Part shown: positions 10,467-19,892 of the stretch, piece after piece
Numbering within the stretch: position 1 is the first letter of the stretch
How the letters are laid out: every line of letters starts with the position of its first letter
From: Chitinophaga skermanii
Lineage (GTDB): Bacteria > Bacteroidota > Bacteroidia > Chitinophagales > Chitinophagaceae
Length of the DNA: 64,000 nt
Assembly (NCBI RefSeq): GCF_003259335.1
Contig: NZ_QLLL01000003.1
Coordinates: 124,001-188,000 of the forward strand
Direction of reading: 5' to 3'
Position numbers and translations under genes: made by a program
Notes under the pieces: generated by a model
The model's database searches: none
What the model was told of the DNA's origin: nothing
What the model saw: only the letters and a program-made list of their open reading frames with translations

Positions 10467-10909
10467 ACACCCCATTTTGCAAGCATCCGCCTATTAAGCC
10501 AGCAGTCAACCGAGTATCCACCTGGACCCACCACTAGCAAGAATAAAAATGAAAGACTATACATGAACGGCACATCCTTTACTAAAAGTGGGTCGTGAGC
10601 ATGCAACACAAAATAGCCGGTTAATGTAATGGCCAACACGGGCAAGATGGCTAAACGGGTGAATAGGCCGAAAATGATAAATACAGGAAACACGAGGTTG
10701 CCCGCAATAGCAAATGCACTATTCAATACTTCCGGCAAGTGCAATGGATTGGGCACTTGCTCGGCTACTTCTACGCCTATGCCAATCTTCTTCAAACCAT
10801 GCACAATCATTAACTGTAGCGATAAAACAATTCTAAATACCAGTAATGCTACGTTTAATATGTGTGTGCGGCTCGATGTGTTGGTCATATTTTCTATGAT
10901 TTCACGCAT
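10463..10909 (-). CDS. DoxX family membrane protein
   Basis: About 148 residues with four hydrophobic segments, in DoxX family style (VFRIVLSLQLMIVHGLKKIG, AIAGNLVFPVFIIFGLFTRL, AILPVLAITLTGYFVLH, LSFLFLLVVGPGGYSVD). DoxX-type proteins are small inner-membrane proteins linked to quinone or redox functions; the exact role here is unknown. The ATG at 10909 lies one base after the TAA of the amidohydrolase gene and its stop overlaps the porin start, so the three genes are translationally coupled. A longer reading from 10933 would overlap the amidohydrolase and is less likely. Confidence 0.82.
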   Translation of the reverse strand: MREIIENMTNTSSRTHILNVALLVFRIVLSLQLMIVHGLKKIGIGVEVAEQVPNPLHLPEVLNSAFAIAGNLVFPVFIIFGLFTRLAILPVLAITLTGYFVLHAHDPLLVKDVPFMYSLSFLFLLVVGPGGYSVDCWLNRRMLAKWGV

Positions 10910-10910
10910 C

Positions 10911-12692
10911 TTATTTGTATTGATATCCTCCAAAATATTTTACAGGCGACCATGCAGGAATAACCGGCAATGGTGCAGGTGCAATTTGTGCGTAGGGTGC
11001 AGCGCCGTACACGATTTTACCATCTACGATAGTTAATACGGCTTGTATTTGTAAAATCTCATCGCCGGGAATGTTAAAATAATCACGGTCGAGAATCACT
11101 ACATCTGCCAAGTAACCTTTCTTCAACATGCCTTTATCTTCTTGTTGTTTGATAAGGCTATAACTACCTGTTGTCAATAATTGCAAAGCCGTGGTACGAT
11201 CGAGTTGATTATCCGGCGAAAGAATTGTGTTGCCTCCTAACGTTTTACCTGTTACCAACCAGTACAAGGCTACCCAAGGATTGTAAGATGCTACACGCGT
11301 ACCATCGGTACCTAATCCTACCGGGATGCCTGCTTTTAATAATTTGGCTACTGGCGGTGCATGCAAGGCTTGTTGAATGCCATAGCGGTGTACAAACAAT
11401 TCTCCTTGGTAAGCCATCCTGTGTTGAATGGCTACACCACCACCTAATGCTTTAATACGCGCAATGTTTTCATCACTAATCGTTTCAGCATGATCGAAGA
11501 ACCAAGGCGCGTTTTGTACGCTGATGGTTTTGTTTACTTGTTCTATCACGTCTAAATCACGACCAATACTCTCATTATACGTTGCGTGAATACGGAAAGG
11601 CCAACGATTTTTTACCAATTGTGTTAACACAGGCGTTAAGCTGCTTTCCATGCTGGTAGGTAGTTCTGGGCGTGGGAACAAGAAATTTTCGAAGTCGGCT
11701 GCATCGGCTACAAGGTTTTCGCCACCGCCGGCTACTTTATACTCGATGTGGTTGATATCATTATGACCTTGGTGGTCGATATCTACCATCCCAATCCATT
11801 TATTATAATCTTGTAACTCGGTTCCTTTCTTTTGTGCGAAAAGATAATAGGGGAGTCGTAAGGTAATTTTTCCTTCTTTGTTTAATTGATCCGTGATAGT
11901 GTAATCATCCGGGAAATTTTGGAATCCTCCACCTGCGTCCATCACAGCAGTAACGCCTAAGCGGTTCAATTCGCGCATGAATTGTAGGGTAGAGTTCACA
12001 CGTTCTTCTGTACTTAGCTCGGGTAATTTCGCGAGCGTGCTGTACAAGATAAAGGCATTGGGTTCGGCCACAAGCAAACCGGTGGGTTTTCCTTGGTTAT
12101 CTTTTTCGATAAGGCCACCCATTGGGTTTGGGCTGTTTTCATCCATTTTCAAAGCGGCGAGGCCGGCTTTGTTTAACCATGCTTTACTGTATAAGTAAAG
12201 GATAAAGGCAGGTGTGTTACCTGTTGCTTCGTTAATCTCTGCTAAGGTAGGTAAGCGTTTCTCCTCAAATTGAAATTCATTCCAACCGCCTACAACGCGT
12301 ACCCATTGCCCCGGTGGTGTACGTTGCGCTTGTTCTTTCAACATCTCTAACGCACGTTTTAAACTGCGAACGCCATCCCAACGAAGCTCCGAATTGTAGA
12401 ATCGGCCACCGCGGATAACATGTAAATGGCTATCGAACAAACCGGGAATCACCGTTTTACCTTGTGCATCGATGATGCGGGTAGTTTTGTTCTTGAGCGA
12501 AAGGATTTGTTTATTAGAACCGGTAGCAATGATTTTGTTATCGTTAATGGCGATAGCATCTGCTTTCGGTGCATTCGGGTCGAGTGTATGGATGTTGCCG
12601 TTGATAATGATAATGCTGGCTTTTAGGGTTCCTTGTGCGTGTACACTAGAAATCCCGGCCAACAGGCAAAAGGCAAATAATAATTGTTTCAT
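10911..12692 (-). CDS. Secreted amidohydrolase, YtcJ-like (Amidohydro_3)
   Basis: Metal-dependent hydrolase of the amidohydrolase superfamily, 593 residues. I start it at MKQLLFAFCLLAGISSVHAQ, a clean signal peptide, and not eleven codons upstream. Family landmarks are the metal-binding HLH in GLFDSHLHVIRGG, the YLYSKAWLNKAGLAAL segment, RIHATYNES, FFDHAETISDENIA and the late GLGTDGTRVASYNPW. These are typical of the YtcJ-like group, whose substrates are mostly unassigned. Export to the periplasm and the neighbouring isochorismatase-like hydrolase, DoxX protein and porin suggest it acts on an imported small amide or cyclic compound. Confidence 0.88.
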   Translation of the reverse strand: MKQLLFAFCLLAGISSVHAQGTLKASIIIINGNIHTLDPNAPKADAIAINDNKIIATGSNKQILSLKNKTTRIIDAQGKTVIPGLFDSHLHVIRGGRFYNSELRWDGVRSLKRALEMLKEQAQRTPPGQWVRVVGGWNEFQFEEKRLPTLAEINEATGNTPAFILYLYSKAWLNKAGLAALKMDENSPNPMGGLIEKDNQGKPTGLLVAEPNAFILYSTLAKLPELSTEERVNSTLQFMRELNRLGVTAVMDAGGGFQNFPDDYTITDQLNKEGKITLRLPYYLFAQKKGTELQDYNKWIGMVDIDHQGHNDINHIEYKVAGGGENLVADAADFENFLFPRPELPTSMESSLTPVLTQLVKNRWPFRIHATYNESIGRDLDVIEQVNKTISVQNAPWFFDHAETISDENIARIKALGGGVAIQHRMAYQGELFVHRYGIQQALHAPPVAKLLKAGIPVGLGTDGTRVASYNPWVALYWLVTGKTLGGNTILSPDNQLDRTTALQLLTTGSYSLIKQQEDKGMLKKGYLADVVILDRDYFNIPGDEILQIQAVLTIVDGKIVYGAAPYAQIAPAPLPVIPAWSPVKYFGGYQYK

Positions 12693-12775
12693 AATGGGTG
12701 CCAGGGGGAAAGAAAAAGGCAGCACGACACTGCCTTTTTGTGTTGCTAATAAAATTTCATGGCTAGCGAAACAAA

Positions 12776-13474
12776 CTAGTGTTTCAACATTTCGTGTGCG
12801 TATTGGATACCAAGACCGTAGCTACCACCAAAACGTTTCATTAAGTCGGTAACAGGTTTGTACGTTTCTTGGCGTGACCAATCGCGTTGTAATTCCAAAA
12901 TGTATTGAACAGAAGTAATCGGCACACAACCAGCTTGTACCATACGGTCGATGGCCATTTTGTGTGCTTCTTCAGATACATCACCACAAGCATCCGTAAT
13001 TACATATACTTCGTAACCTTCTGCGCGGGCCGATAATGCTGGGCCAACAATACAAACACCTGTCCATAAACCAGCTAATACCAATTTCTTTTTATTAGTA
13101 GCAGTAATGGCTTTATACGTAGGCACATCTTCCCAAGTATTCATCGTTGTACGATCGTAATATTTTGTAGTGCTAGGAGGATAGAACTCCATGATTTCTG
13201 GGAATACAGGACCAGAGAAAGATTTTTCTGCTACCGTAGTAACAATCGTTGGCACTTTAAAAATTTTGCTGGCACCTGCAACAATCGCCGTGTTCTGACG
13301 CAATTCAGGCGTAGTAATGTTTTCTACAGCAAAAGCCATTTGACTTTCATGGTCGATCATTACCAAAGCGTGGTTGGTAGGAGATAACAATGCATCAGCT
13401 GGCTTTTGTGCGTTCGCAACAAATGAAATGCATAACATGGATACCGCGAAAAGCGACATGCAGATTTTTTTCAT
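12776..13474 (-). CDS. Periplasmic isochorismatase-family hydrolase (YcaC-like)
   Basis: Cysteine hydrolase of the isochorismatase superfamily, 232 residues, with a signal peptide ending at about residue 23 (MKKICMSLFAVSMLCISFVANAQ). Asp41 in LVMIDHESQMAF and Cys141 in LVLAGLWTGVCIVGPALSA are the expected catalytic pair. A lysine near 104 (STTKYYDRTTMNTWED) may complete the triad. The spacing and the TGVC / DACGDVSEEAH segments resemble YcaC rather than nicotinamidase. It is the first gene of the operon and has its own well-formed promoter. Most family members are cytoplasmic, so the export signal is unusual. Substrate unknown. Confidence 0.88.
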   Translation of the reverse strand: MKKICMSLFAVSMLCISFVANAQKPADALLSPTNHALVMIDHESQMAFAVENITTPELRQNTAIVAGASKIFKVPTIVTTVAEKSFSGPVFPEIMEFYPPSTTKYYDRTTMNTWEDVPTYKAITATNKKKLVLAGLWTGVCIVGPALSARAEGYEVYVITDACGDVSEEAHKMAIDRMVQAGCVPITSVQYILELQRDWSRQETYKPVTDLMKRFGGSYGLGIQYAHEMLKH

Positions 13475-13503
13475 ATGGGTTGTGTATTAAGTTGATAATG
13501 ATG

Positions 13504-13535
13504 CAAAATTAGTAGCGTTCATGACGGCGATCAAT
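13504..13535 (-). promoter_or_regulatory. Bacteroidota-type promoter of the hydrolase operon
   Basis: Read on the minus strand: ATTG, a 20-base spacer, then TAATTTTG, an exact match to the TAnnTTTG -7 element. The predicted transcript would start about 20-25 bases before the ATG at 13474. Confidence 0.6.
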
Positions 13536-13806
13536 TGACAAACAGAACGAACTGTTGTATATTTTTTTCACTGCAAATGAGGTGGTCGGTATTTCTTTGA
13601 AATGTATACTGGTAGGTAGTTTGGTGGAAATTTGTTGTGGTAGAAAAATAGTAAAATAGCGTACTTGTAAATGGAAAACAATGTAGAATGTAATCATACA
13701 ATTGTACAAATACGGCGAAAGAAAATGCACATGCCATTAATCCATTTCTGCAAAAACTTGTTATCAATAATAAATAACCCATTATTCACGCCGAACAAGA
13801 AACGTT
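13536..13806. other. Gene-free divergent intergenic region
   Basis: Between the hydrolase operon (minus) and the first glycosyltransferase (plus). AT-rich, with short overlapping open frames that show no family features. I see no clear promoter match for the plus-strand gene. Confidence 0.5.
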
Positions 13807-14571
13807 ATGGAGATTAGTGCCAATGCCACGCCTATAGTAAGCATTATCATCGCAACGTATAATGCAGAAAAGGATGTGCAGGATTGTTTACAAAGTATTG
13901 TACAACAGCATTTCCAACAATTTGAAGTACTGTTGATGGATGCAGGCAGCAAAGATCGAACTGCTGACATTGCTGCTGCTTTCAACGACCCACGTATTAA
14001 ATTCCACCAAGCAGCAGATAAAGGGATATACGACGCCTTCAATAAAGGAGTGAACGAAGCAAACGGTAAATGGATATATTTCTTAGGAGCCGATGATCGC
14101 TTATTACCCGGGTTCTCCGATCTCGCCAAGCAATTAAAAGATCCGCGGACCATTTACTACGGTGATAGCGTTCCTTATTACGGCGATGCAACACCCGGTA
14201 TGGAGTTACTAGGAGGTGAATTTTCATCCTATCGCCTCGCCAAGCACTGCATGAATCACCAAACCATCTTTTACCCCGCTACCGTATTCCAATTGTACAA
14301 ATACCAACTAAAATACAAGATATACGCCGATTATGCCCTCAATATCCAAGCATGGGGCGACCGCCGCTTTCGCCAGCAATACATACCCGTTTTAATCGCG
14401 CGTTACAACATGATGGGGTTTTCTTCCTCTCATAACGATCCCGTTTTTAGGCGCGATAAATTGATGCTCATTAAGCAAAGTATGGGCTGGTGGATGTATT
14501 GGCGCTTGTTGTTTAAGAATTGGAAGAAAAGGTACCAAGGGGAAAAGAATTTCTGGGAGCCTGTTCTTTAA
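13807..14571 (+). CDS. Family 2 glycosyltransferase
   Basis: Cytoplasmic GT-A fold sugar transferase, 254 residues. The nucleotide-sugar site is visible as VSIIIATYNAEKDVQDCLQSI (residues 11-31), DAGSKDRTADI (45-55), ADKGIYDAFNKGV (70-82) and the GADDRLLPG motif (94-102), whose Asp pair would bind the metal. No membrane segment. The DKGIYDAxNKG pattern is common in transferases that build cell-surface polysaccharides. It is followed 33 bases later by a second glycosyltransferase. Acceptor and sugar cannot be told from sequence. Confidence 0.9.
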   Translation: MEISANATPIVSIIIATYNAEKDVQDCLQSIVQQHFQQFEVLLMDAGSKDRTADIAAAFNDPRIKFHQAADKGIYDAFNKGVNEANGKWIYFLGADDRLLPGFSDLAKQLKDPRTIYYGDSVPYYGDATPGMELLGGEFSSYRLAKHCMNHQTIFYPATVFQLYKYQLKYKIYADYALNIQAWGDRRFRQQYIPVLIARYNMMGFSSSHNDPVFRRDKLMLIKQSMGWWMYWRLLFKNWKKRYQGEKNFWEPVL

Positions 14572-14604
14572 TATGATTATCTTGCGACATTCTTAAAATA
14601 TAGT

Positions 14605-15714
14605 ATGTATAGTATTGATATCATTATTCCGTCATTCCGTTTAGAAGAAAAGTATTTATTACCAATCCTTTTGTTACCTGCACCGAAAAACACCACCATT
14701 AATATTTTCGTAATTGTAGATAACCCGGCTGCCACTATTCCCCCACAACTGGAAGTGCTAGCGCAACAACCGCATATCCATCTACATAAAAACCCGGAGA
14801 ACCTTGGCGCTGGAGCCACTCGTAACCGTGGTATAGAATTGGGAAAAGGCGACTGGATTTTGTTCCTCGATGATGATATTACAGTGCCGCAAGACTTGCT
14901 GCAAGTATATGCCAATGCCATTCAAGAAAATCCCGGCGAAATTGGGTTTATCGGTCTTGTTAATTTGCCTACACCCAGTAAACCTTTTACCCGTGCTGTT
15001 ATAACAAACGGTGGAATGGATATTTTCACCATCGCCAAGCATAAACCATATTTCAAATGGGGCGCAACCGCTAATATTATGGTGAAACGTGCTGCCGTAG
15101 GTAATCATAGGTTTGCAAATGAGTATCCGAAGGCTGGAGGCGGTGAAGACGTTGACTTTTTTATGCATATCTGCGATAGCACAAATAAACAATTGAAAAC
15201 ACTTCCTGAAGCTGCTGTTGAACATCCTTGGTGGACCAATGAAAGCGTAGGATATACCCGCCCTATTCGGTATGGTACGGGAACGGCTATTCTCATGGAT
15301 AGAATGCCACAATATGCTTATTGGGATTTGCTAAATACATTAGAAAGCTTGGTGGTTGCCTTTATTGCATTAATTGTAACCATGTTTACCTTCCAACAAT
15401 GGCATATACCTATACTGTTGTTTATGGTGGGCATGATCTTTACTGATTATATCGCCAATTATGTACAATACCGTAAACGTGCCAAAAGTGGCAATTTGGT
15501 AGATGGGTATTACATGACTATGTTGCGATTTGCGAATGATTGGGGCGTATTAAAAGGAAAAATAGCCCAAGGGAAATGGTATACATTGGGTCGCCGCTTC
15601 CATGATAATGGTAAAGTAACTAAAATTCATATTCACCGTACCAATACCTTCAAGATCGTGAAATGGGTTTGCTATCTTGTATTAGGAATATTGATATATC
15701 AAATGTGCTGCTAA
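14605..15714 (+). CDS. Family 2 glycosyltransferase with C-terminal membrane segments
   Basis: GT-A type transferase, 369 residues. It opens with YSIDIIIPSFRLEEKYL and carries the DxD-like LFLDDDITVP (Asp89-91), preceded by NLGAGATRNRGIE and followed by GGGEDVDFFMHI. After about residue 245 there are two adjacent hydrophobic helices (LVVAFIALIVTMFTF and IPILLFMVGMIFTDYIA). A last helix sits at the very C-terminus (YLVLGILIYQMCC), so it is probably bound to the inner membrane. Its stop lies five bases from the stop of the converging gene at 15720-16517. Likely role: surface glycan assembly together with the neighbouring transferases. Confidence 0.88.
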   Translation: MYSIDIIIPSFRLEEKYLLPILLLPAPKNTTINIFVIVDNPAATIPPQLEVLAQQPHIHLHKNPENLGAGATRNRGIELGKGDWILFLDDDITVPQDLLQVYANAIQENPGEIGFIGLVNLPTPSKPFTRAVITNGGMDIFTIAKHKPYFKWGATANIMVKRAAVGNHRFANEYPKAGGGEDVDFFMHICDSTNKQLKTLPEAAVEHPWWTNESVGYTRPIRYGTGTAILMDRMPQYAYWDLLNTLESLVVAFIALIVTMFTFQQWHIPILLFMVGMIFTDYIANYVQYRKRAKSGNLVDGYYMTMLRFANDWGVLKGKIAQGKWYTLGRRFHDNGKVTKIHIHRTNTFKIVKWVCYLVLGILIYQMCC

Positions 15715-15719
15715 AATTA

Positions 15720-16517
15720 TTACACTTCGGCGTAACCATTTTCACAGCTCACCACTTTATTAATCATTGTATATTGATACCGGGAACGATTCACCGCGGA
15801 TTGATCTTGTGCGTTTAATGGGTGGTGAAGATGGAAACAAATGGCTGCAAATTTCAATCGCTTTTTAGCTATACCTGCGTTGATCAGCCGGGCAGCGAAC
15901 TCGTTGTCCTCTGATCCCCAGCCAAAAAATGTATTGTTGTAGCCATTAATGGCAATGAAATCTTCGCGCCAAAAGGCAATATTGCAGCCTTTAATGTTAT
16001 TGGAGCTACCTGGGTTGGAAGGGAATATGCTAGAGAAAATGGGCAAGCGAAAGGCGTTAAAACGGTTACTAATGCCATTGCTGTAGAAGGATGGCTGCTT
16101 GGATGCTCCATGCAGCAATGCTTTAGTTCTTGCTTCGTTTACCATAGCCCGTGCTCCTTGTATGAAAATACCTCTTTGCGCGTGGCGAATATGGTCGGCT
16201 ATAAAATGCCGATGGAGTAAAATATCGCCATCTATTTCAATAATATAATCTGCCTCTGCCTGCTTAATGGCTTTGTTTAGGATCAAACTTTTTCTAAATC
16301 CTTCATCTTCGTGCCAAGCATGCTTAATGGGAATACGGCTCGTTTGTTGATGTAAACGAATGAGCTGTTGCGTTTCAACACCGGAACCATCGTCTGCAAT
16401 CAATATTTCATCGGGTAAATACGATTGCATCCTGATACTTTTGAATATTAAATCCAGTGCTGCCGGCCAATTATAGGTCGAAATTAATAAGCCTACTTTG
16501 AATGGAGCTTTTCCCAT
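15720..16517 (-). CDS. Family 2 glycosyltransferase with galactosyltransferase-like C-terminus
   Basis: 265 residues, cytoplasmic. The GT2 part shows VGLLISTYNWPAALDLIFKS, ADDGSG (41-46) and EIDGDILLH (94-102). The C-terminal GWGSEDNEFAARLINAG is the GT7-type galactosyltransferase C-domain motif (WGxEDxE). It lies 94 bases downstream of the ABC exporter gene on the same strand and may be co-transcribed with it. The combination fits lipooligosaccharide or other surface glycan synthesis, but the sugar specificity is inference only. Confidence 0.9.
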   Translation of the reverse strand: MGKAPFKVGLLISTYNWPAALDLIFKSIRMQSYLPDEILIADDGSGVETQQLIRLHQQTSRIPIKHAWHEDEGFRKSLILNKAIKQAEADYIIEIDGDILLHRHFIADHIRHAQRGIFIQGARAMVNEARTKALLHGASKQPSFYSNGISNRFNAFRLPIFSSIFPSNPGSSNNIKGCNIAFWREDFIAINGYNNTFFGWGSEDNEFAARLINAGIAKKRLKFAAICFHLHHPLNAQDQSAVNRSRYQYTMINKVVSCENGYAEV

Positions 16518-16611
16518 GCTTCCGTTTTTTTCCTTAGTTCAATAAATATGGTTACGATTACTGCCTACTATTATTAATTATTTTCCGTTCTTTTTGTTCA
16601 CTGTACTAGGT

Positions 16612-18447
16612 CTATGCATCTACAGTAGCGATTTGGAAGGTTTGCATATCAATTAATTTCTTATACAAACCATTGGATAGTAATAACGATTGATGCGTAC
16701 CCTGTTCCACAATTCTTCCATTATCCAATACAATAATTACGTCTGCACTTTGTACAGTACTCAAGCGATGCGCAATTACCAACGACGTACGGTTTTTCAT
16801 TAAATTGTTAAGGGCATCTTGCACCATCTTTTCCGATTCTGTATCCAAAGCACTCGTTGCTTCATCTAAAAGCATAATGGGTGGATTGTTTAATACAGCC
16901 CGGGCAATACAAATACGTTGGCGCTGGCCCCCAGATAGTTTGCCGCCTTTATCTCCAATATTCGTGTCGTATCCTTTTTCCGTTGCCATTATAAACTCGT
17001 GTGCATTGGCAATCCGCGCCGCCGCTTCTACACTTTCACGCGATATACCCGTTTTGCCGAAAGCGATATTGTTGAATATCGTATCGTTGAACAAGATGGC
17101 ATCTTGGGTAACAATCCCCATCAGCGATCGTAACGATTCCATGGTCACGGTTTGAATATCCTGCCCATCAATGGTAATACGCCCTTCCTGGGGCTCAATA
17201 AAACGGGGTAGTAAATCCATTAAGGTAGATTTTCCAGCTCCAGAAGGGCCCACTAACGCCACGGTTTGCCCCTTTACAATGGAAAGGTTTACCCGCTGTA
17301 ATACCCATTTCTCCTTATACTGGAAACTAACGTTTTCAAGCTGCATCTCTTCTTCAAACGAAGTTTTAGTAGCAGCACCCGGGCGATCAACAATACCCGG
17401 TTTTTCGTCAATTAAATCCAATACTCTTTCTCCCGCCGCAATCCCGTTATGGATATTGCTAAACGAATCGGAAATTGCTTTGGCCGGCCGCATAATTTGA
17501 CTAAACAAGGCGATATATGCAATAAATGCCGCAGCACTCAAGCCGCCATCTTTCGCCACCACCAACGACCCTCCATACAGCACTATGCCCGATACCATGG
17601 CAATCCCTAGAAACTCCGATACCGGCGATGCCAATTGCTGCCGCTTTGCCATGTTCCGAATAATATTAGAATACGTTTCGTTCTCTTTATTAAACCGCTG
17701 CTTGATGAAGGTAGTAGCATTAAATGCTTTGATAATTTTTATCCCAGATAGCGCTTCCTCCAAGTAACTCAACATATTTCCATACGACCAATGCGATTCC
17801 ATGGCCTGTTTCTTCAATTTCTTTACAATTCTACTAATTACAAAGGCCGATAATGGAATAATCAACATCGACACCAAGGTGAGTTTATAGGAAATAATAA
17901 ACAGCATAACCAAATAAGTAAGCAGTGTAACCGGTTCCTTAAAAATTACTTGTAAAGTACCCGTCACGGTATATTGCACCACCTGCACGTCCGAAGAAAT
18001 CTTCGCCATGATATCGCCTTTTCGTTCGTTGTTGAAATAGGAGAGTGGAAGATCCATTACGTTATTAAATACCGTTCTACGTAAATTCAACAAGGTTTGA
18101 ATACGCAAATTCTCCATCGTACGTTCCGATAAATAGCGGAAAATATTCCCCAATAATACCGAGCATAAAATAGTTAGGCACACATACTCCAACGTGCGCT
18201 GTAGCCCAAACTTGGCCATCGATACACTACTGTAATACTGCATAGTTCGAAATAAATCGAACGAATTCGCCGGTTTTACCAATACTGCTTGCGTTTCTTG
18301 CGACTGGAATAAAGTTGTTAGCAAAGGCGCCAGTAAAGCAAGATTTAACGCTCCGAATAAGATGGAAAACAAGGTGAAAATTATATACGGTATGGCATAG
18401 CGTGTTATTGGCTTGGCAAACGATAATAAACGGAAATATGTTTTCAT
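16612..18447 (-). CDS. ABC exporter, fused permease and ATPase (MsbA-like)
   Basis: Type IV ABC half-transporter of 611 residues that would work as a homodimer in the inner membrane. Six hydrophobic segments occupy residues 1-330. The ATPase domain has Walker A GPSGAGKST (about 400-408), signature LSGGQRQR (about 503), Walker B IMLLDEATSALD (about 522) and an H-loop in VIAHRLSTV. Sequence and length resemble MsbA/lipid-A-core flippases and multidrug half-transporters. The glycosyltransferase neighbours favour a lipid-linked glycan or LOS substrate. The gene is intact. Confidence 0.92.
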   Translation of the reverse strand: MKTYFRLLSFAKPITRYAIPYIIFTLFSILFGALNLALLAPLLTTLFQSQETQAVLVKPANSFDLFRTMQYYSSVSMAKFGLQRTLEYVCLTILCSVLLGNIFRYLSERTMENLRIQTLLNLRRTVFNNVMDLPLSYFNNERKGDIMAKISSDVQVVQYTVTGTLQVIFKEPVTLLTYLVMLFIISYKLTLVSMLIIPLSAFVISRIVKKLKKQAMESHWSYGNMLSYLEEALSGIKIIKAFNATTFIKQRFNKENETYSNIIRNMAKRQQLASPVSEFLGIAMVSGIVLYGGSLVVAKDGGLSAAAFIAYIALFSQIMRPAKAISDSFSNIHNGIAAGERVLDLIDEKPGIVDRPGAATKTSFEEEMQLENVSFQYKEKWVLQRVNLSIVKGQTVALVGPSGAGKSTLMDLLPRFIEPQEGRITIDGQDIQTVTMESLRSLMGIVTQDAILFNDTIFNNIAFGKTGISRESVEAAARIANAHEFIMATEKGYDTNIGDKGGKLSGGQRQRICIARAVLNNPPIMLLDEATSALDTESEKMVQDALNNLMKNRTSLVIAHRLSTVQSADVIIVLDNGRIVEQGTHQSLLLSNGLYKKLIDMQTFQIATVDA

Positions 18448-18701
18448 AAATCTTAAATATCCTGCCGGAAAACAAGCAACCGGTCAGTGGGCATATGCTG
18501 ATCTTTTAACTCCCTTTTTATAAACATTTAAATGAAGAAAAGGTTAAGTTTTTTACGCAAAAAATGAGTCCTATTGTGTACAAAGAACATATTGCCTTGG
18601 ACGGCCTATTTTGCTGCCGAATAGCCCCGTTTTATGACCCACAACTTTCCCCATACTTATTTTGTTGTGCTAGGATTAATTGCTATGAACCTTTTGAATG
18701 C

Positions 18702-19892
18702 ATGATTATACGCCGGATTTTATTGCTGATGGGATTACTATGGTCATTACAAACACAAGCGCAAAGTGAATTCGATTCACTGAAACGTAATAGTATGTTC
18801 GATTCCAGTTATCAACCATCTGCCAAACCTACCGTAGTAACAGATTTCGTTGAACTGAAAATCCAAGGCTTCGTACAATCCGTACTCTATTTCGATTATA
18901 ACTCGGTTTTCGATAACGACCTCTTCATCACTTCCGCCATTCCCACCGAAACAAAAGGAACAGCACGTTTTAGCCGTACCCACTTTTCGGCCAACCAATC
19001 CAGGATCGCTTTCAACCTGAAATATCCACACACGAAAAAGCCCCTAACGGCCTTCATTGAAGGCGACTTTTTCGCCAATGGCGACGAACGCCCGAATTTC
19101 CGCCTGCGGCACGCGTATGTGAATTGGGGCGACTGGCTTTTCGGTCAAACATGGACCAATTTCGGGGATGTTGCCTCGGCCCCCAATACCATCGATTTAG
19201 AAGGCCCTAATTCAATGCCAGCTTCCCGGGTGGCCCAGGTAAGGTGGACGAAAAATATCAACCGCCGCTGGCAATTGATTCTTGCTGCCGAAGAGCCCAA
19301 ACCCGATTACACACCCTTGCCCGGCGCTAAAGTGGTAAATCCAGGTTTGCCGGAATTCGTGTTAAAACCGAAATATAAAATCAACAATGGTTACCTAGTA
19401 GCCTCGCTAATCTATAAGAAAATTAAGTACACCGATTCTGCCTACTCCTTCTCCAAATCGCTCTATGGTTGGGGATTAGCTACATCTTTTTACCAGAAGT
19501 TTGAGAAAAAAGGCACCTTAAACCTTTTTGCTACTATTGGTAAAGGAACGCAAGGCGCTATCAACGATTTTTCTGGCCTAGGTTTAGAAGCGTTACCTGT
19601 GAATGATTCCACATTAGAGCGCGTGATGTATTACGGTGGATATTTGGCTGGAAGCGTAATTTGGGATCGCAGGTGGTCGTCGACCGTGGTATATAGCTAT
19701 TTAGGCCTACGCCAGCCAACAGAAGTGGCTACCGCCTTTAAGCTAAGTCACTATGTAAGTTTAAATGGTATTTATGCCATTAATAAGTATTTCACGACAG
19801 GCTTAGAAGGATTATACGGTATACGGCGCAACCACGATTTGTCGCGTGGCAGTGCTTTCCGTGTTATGTGGATGGTTAGATTAGTTTTTTAA
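18702..19892 (+). CDS. DcaP-like outer-membrane porin
   Basis: Predicted outer-membrane barrel of about 396 residues. The real start is probably MIIRRILLLMGLLWSLQTQAQ (ATG at 18702), which gives a signal peptide; a frame open 138 bases further upstream lacks one. After a short linker it shows FVELKIQGFVQSVLYFDYNSV, ANQSRIAFNLKYP and HAYVNWGDWLFGQTWTNFGD, as in the DcaP/porin family of single-subunit barrels. The last twelve bases overlap tail to tail with the esterase gene on the opposite strand. Probable general or dicarboxylate-type pore; substrate not known. Confidence 0.8.
   Translation: MIIRRILLLMGLLWSLQTQAQSEFDSLKRNSMFDSSYQPSAKPTVVTDFVELKIQGFVQSVLYFDYNSVFDNDLFITSAIPTETKGTARFSRTHFSANQSRIAFNLKYPHTKKPLTAFIEGDFFANGDERPNFRLRHAYVNWGDWLFGQTWTNFGDVASAPNTIDLEGPNSMPASRVAQVRWTKNINRRWQLILAAEEPKPDYTPLPGAKVVNPGLPEFVLKPKYKINNGYLVASLIYKKIKYTDSAYSFSKSLYGWGLATSFYQKFEKKGTLNLFATIGKGTQGAINDFSGLGLEALPVNDSTLERVMYYGGYLAGSVIWDRRWSSTVVYSYLGLRQPTEVATAFKLSHYVSLNGIYAINKYFTTGLEGLYGIRRNHDLSRGSAFRVMWMVRLVF

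Noticed and set aside
13509..13730. 73-codon minus-strand frame
   Set aside because: Overlaps the promoter of the hydrolase operon and has AT-rich random composition.
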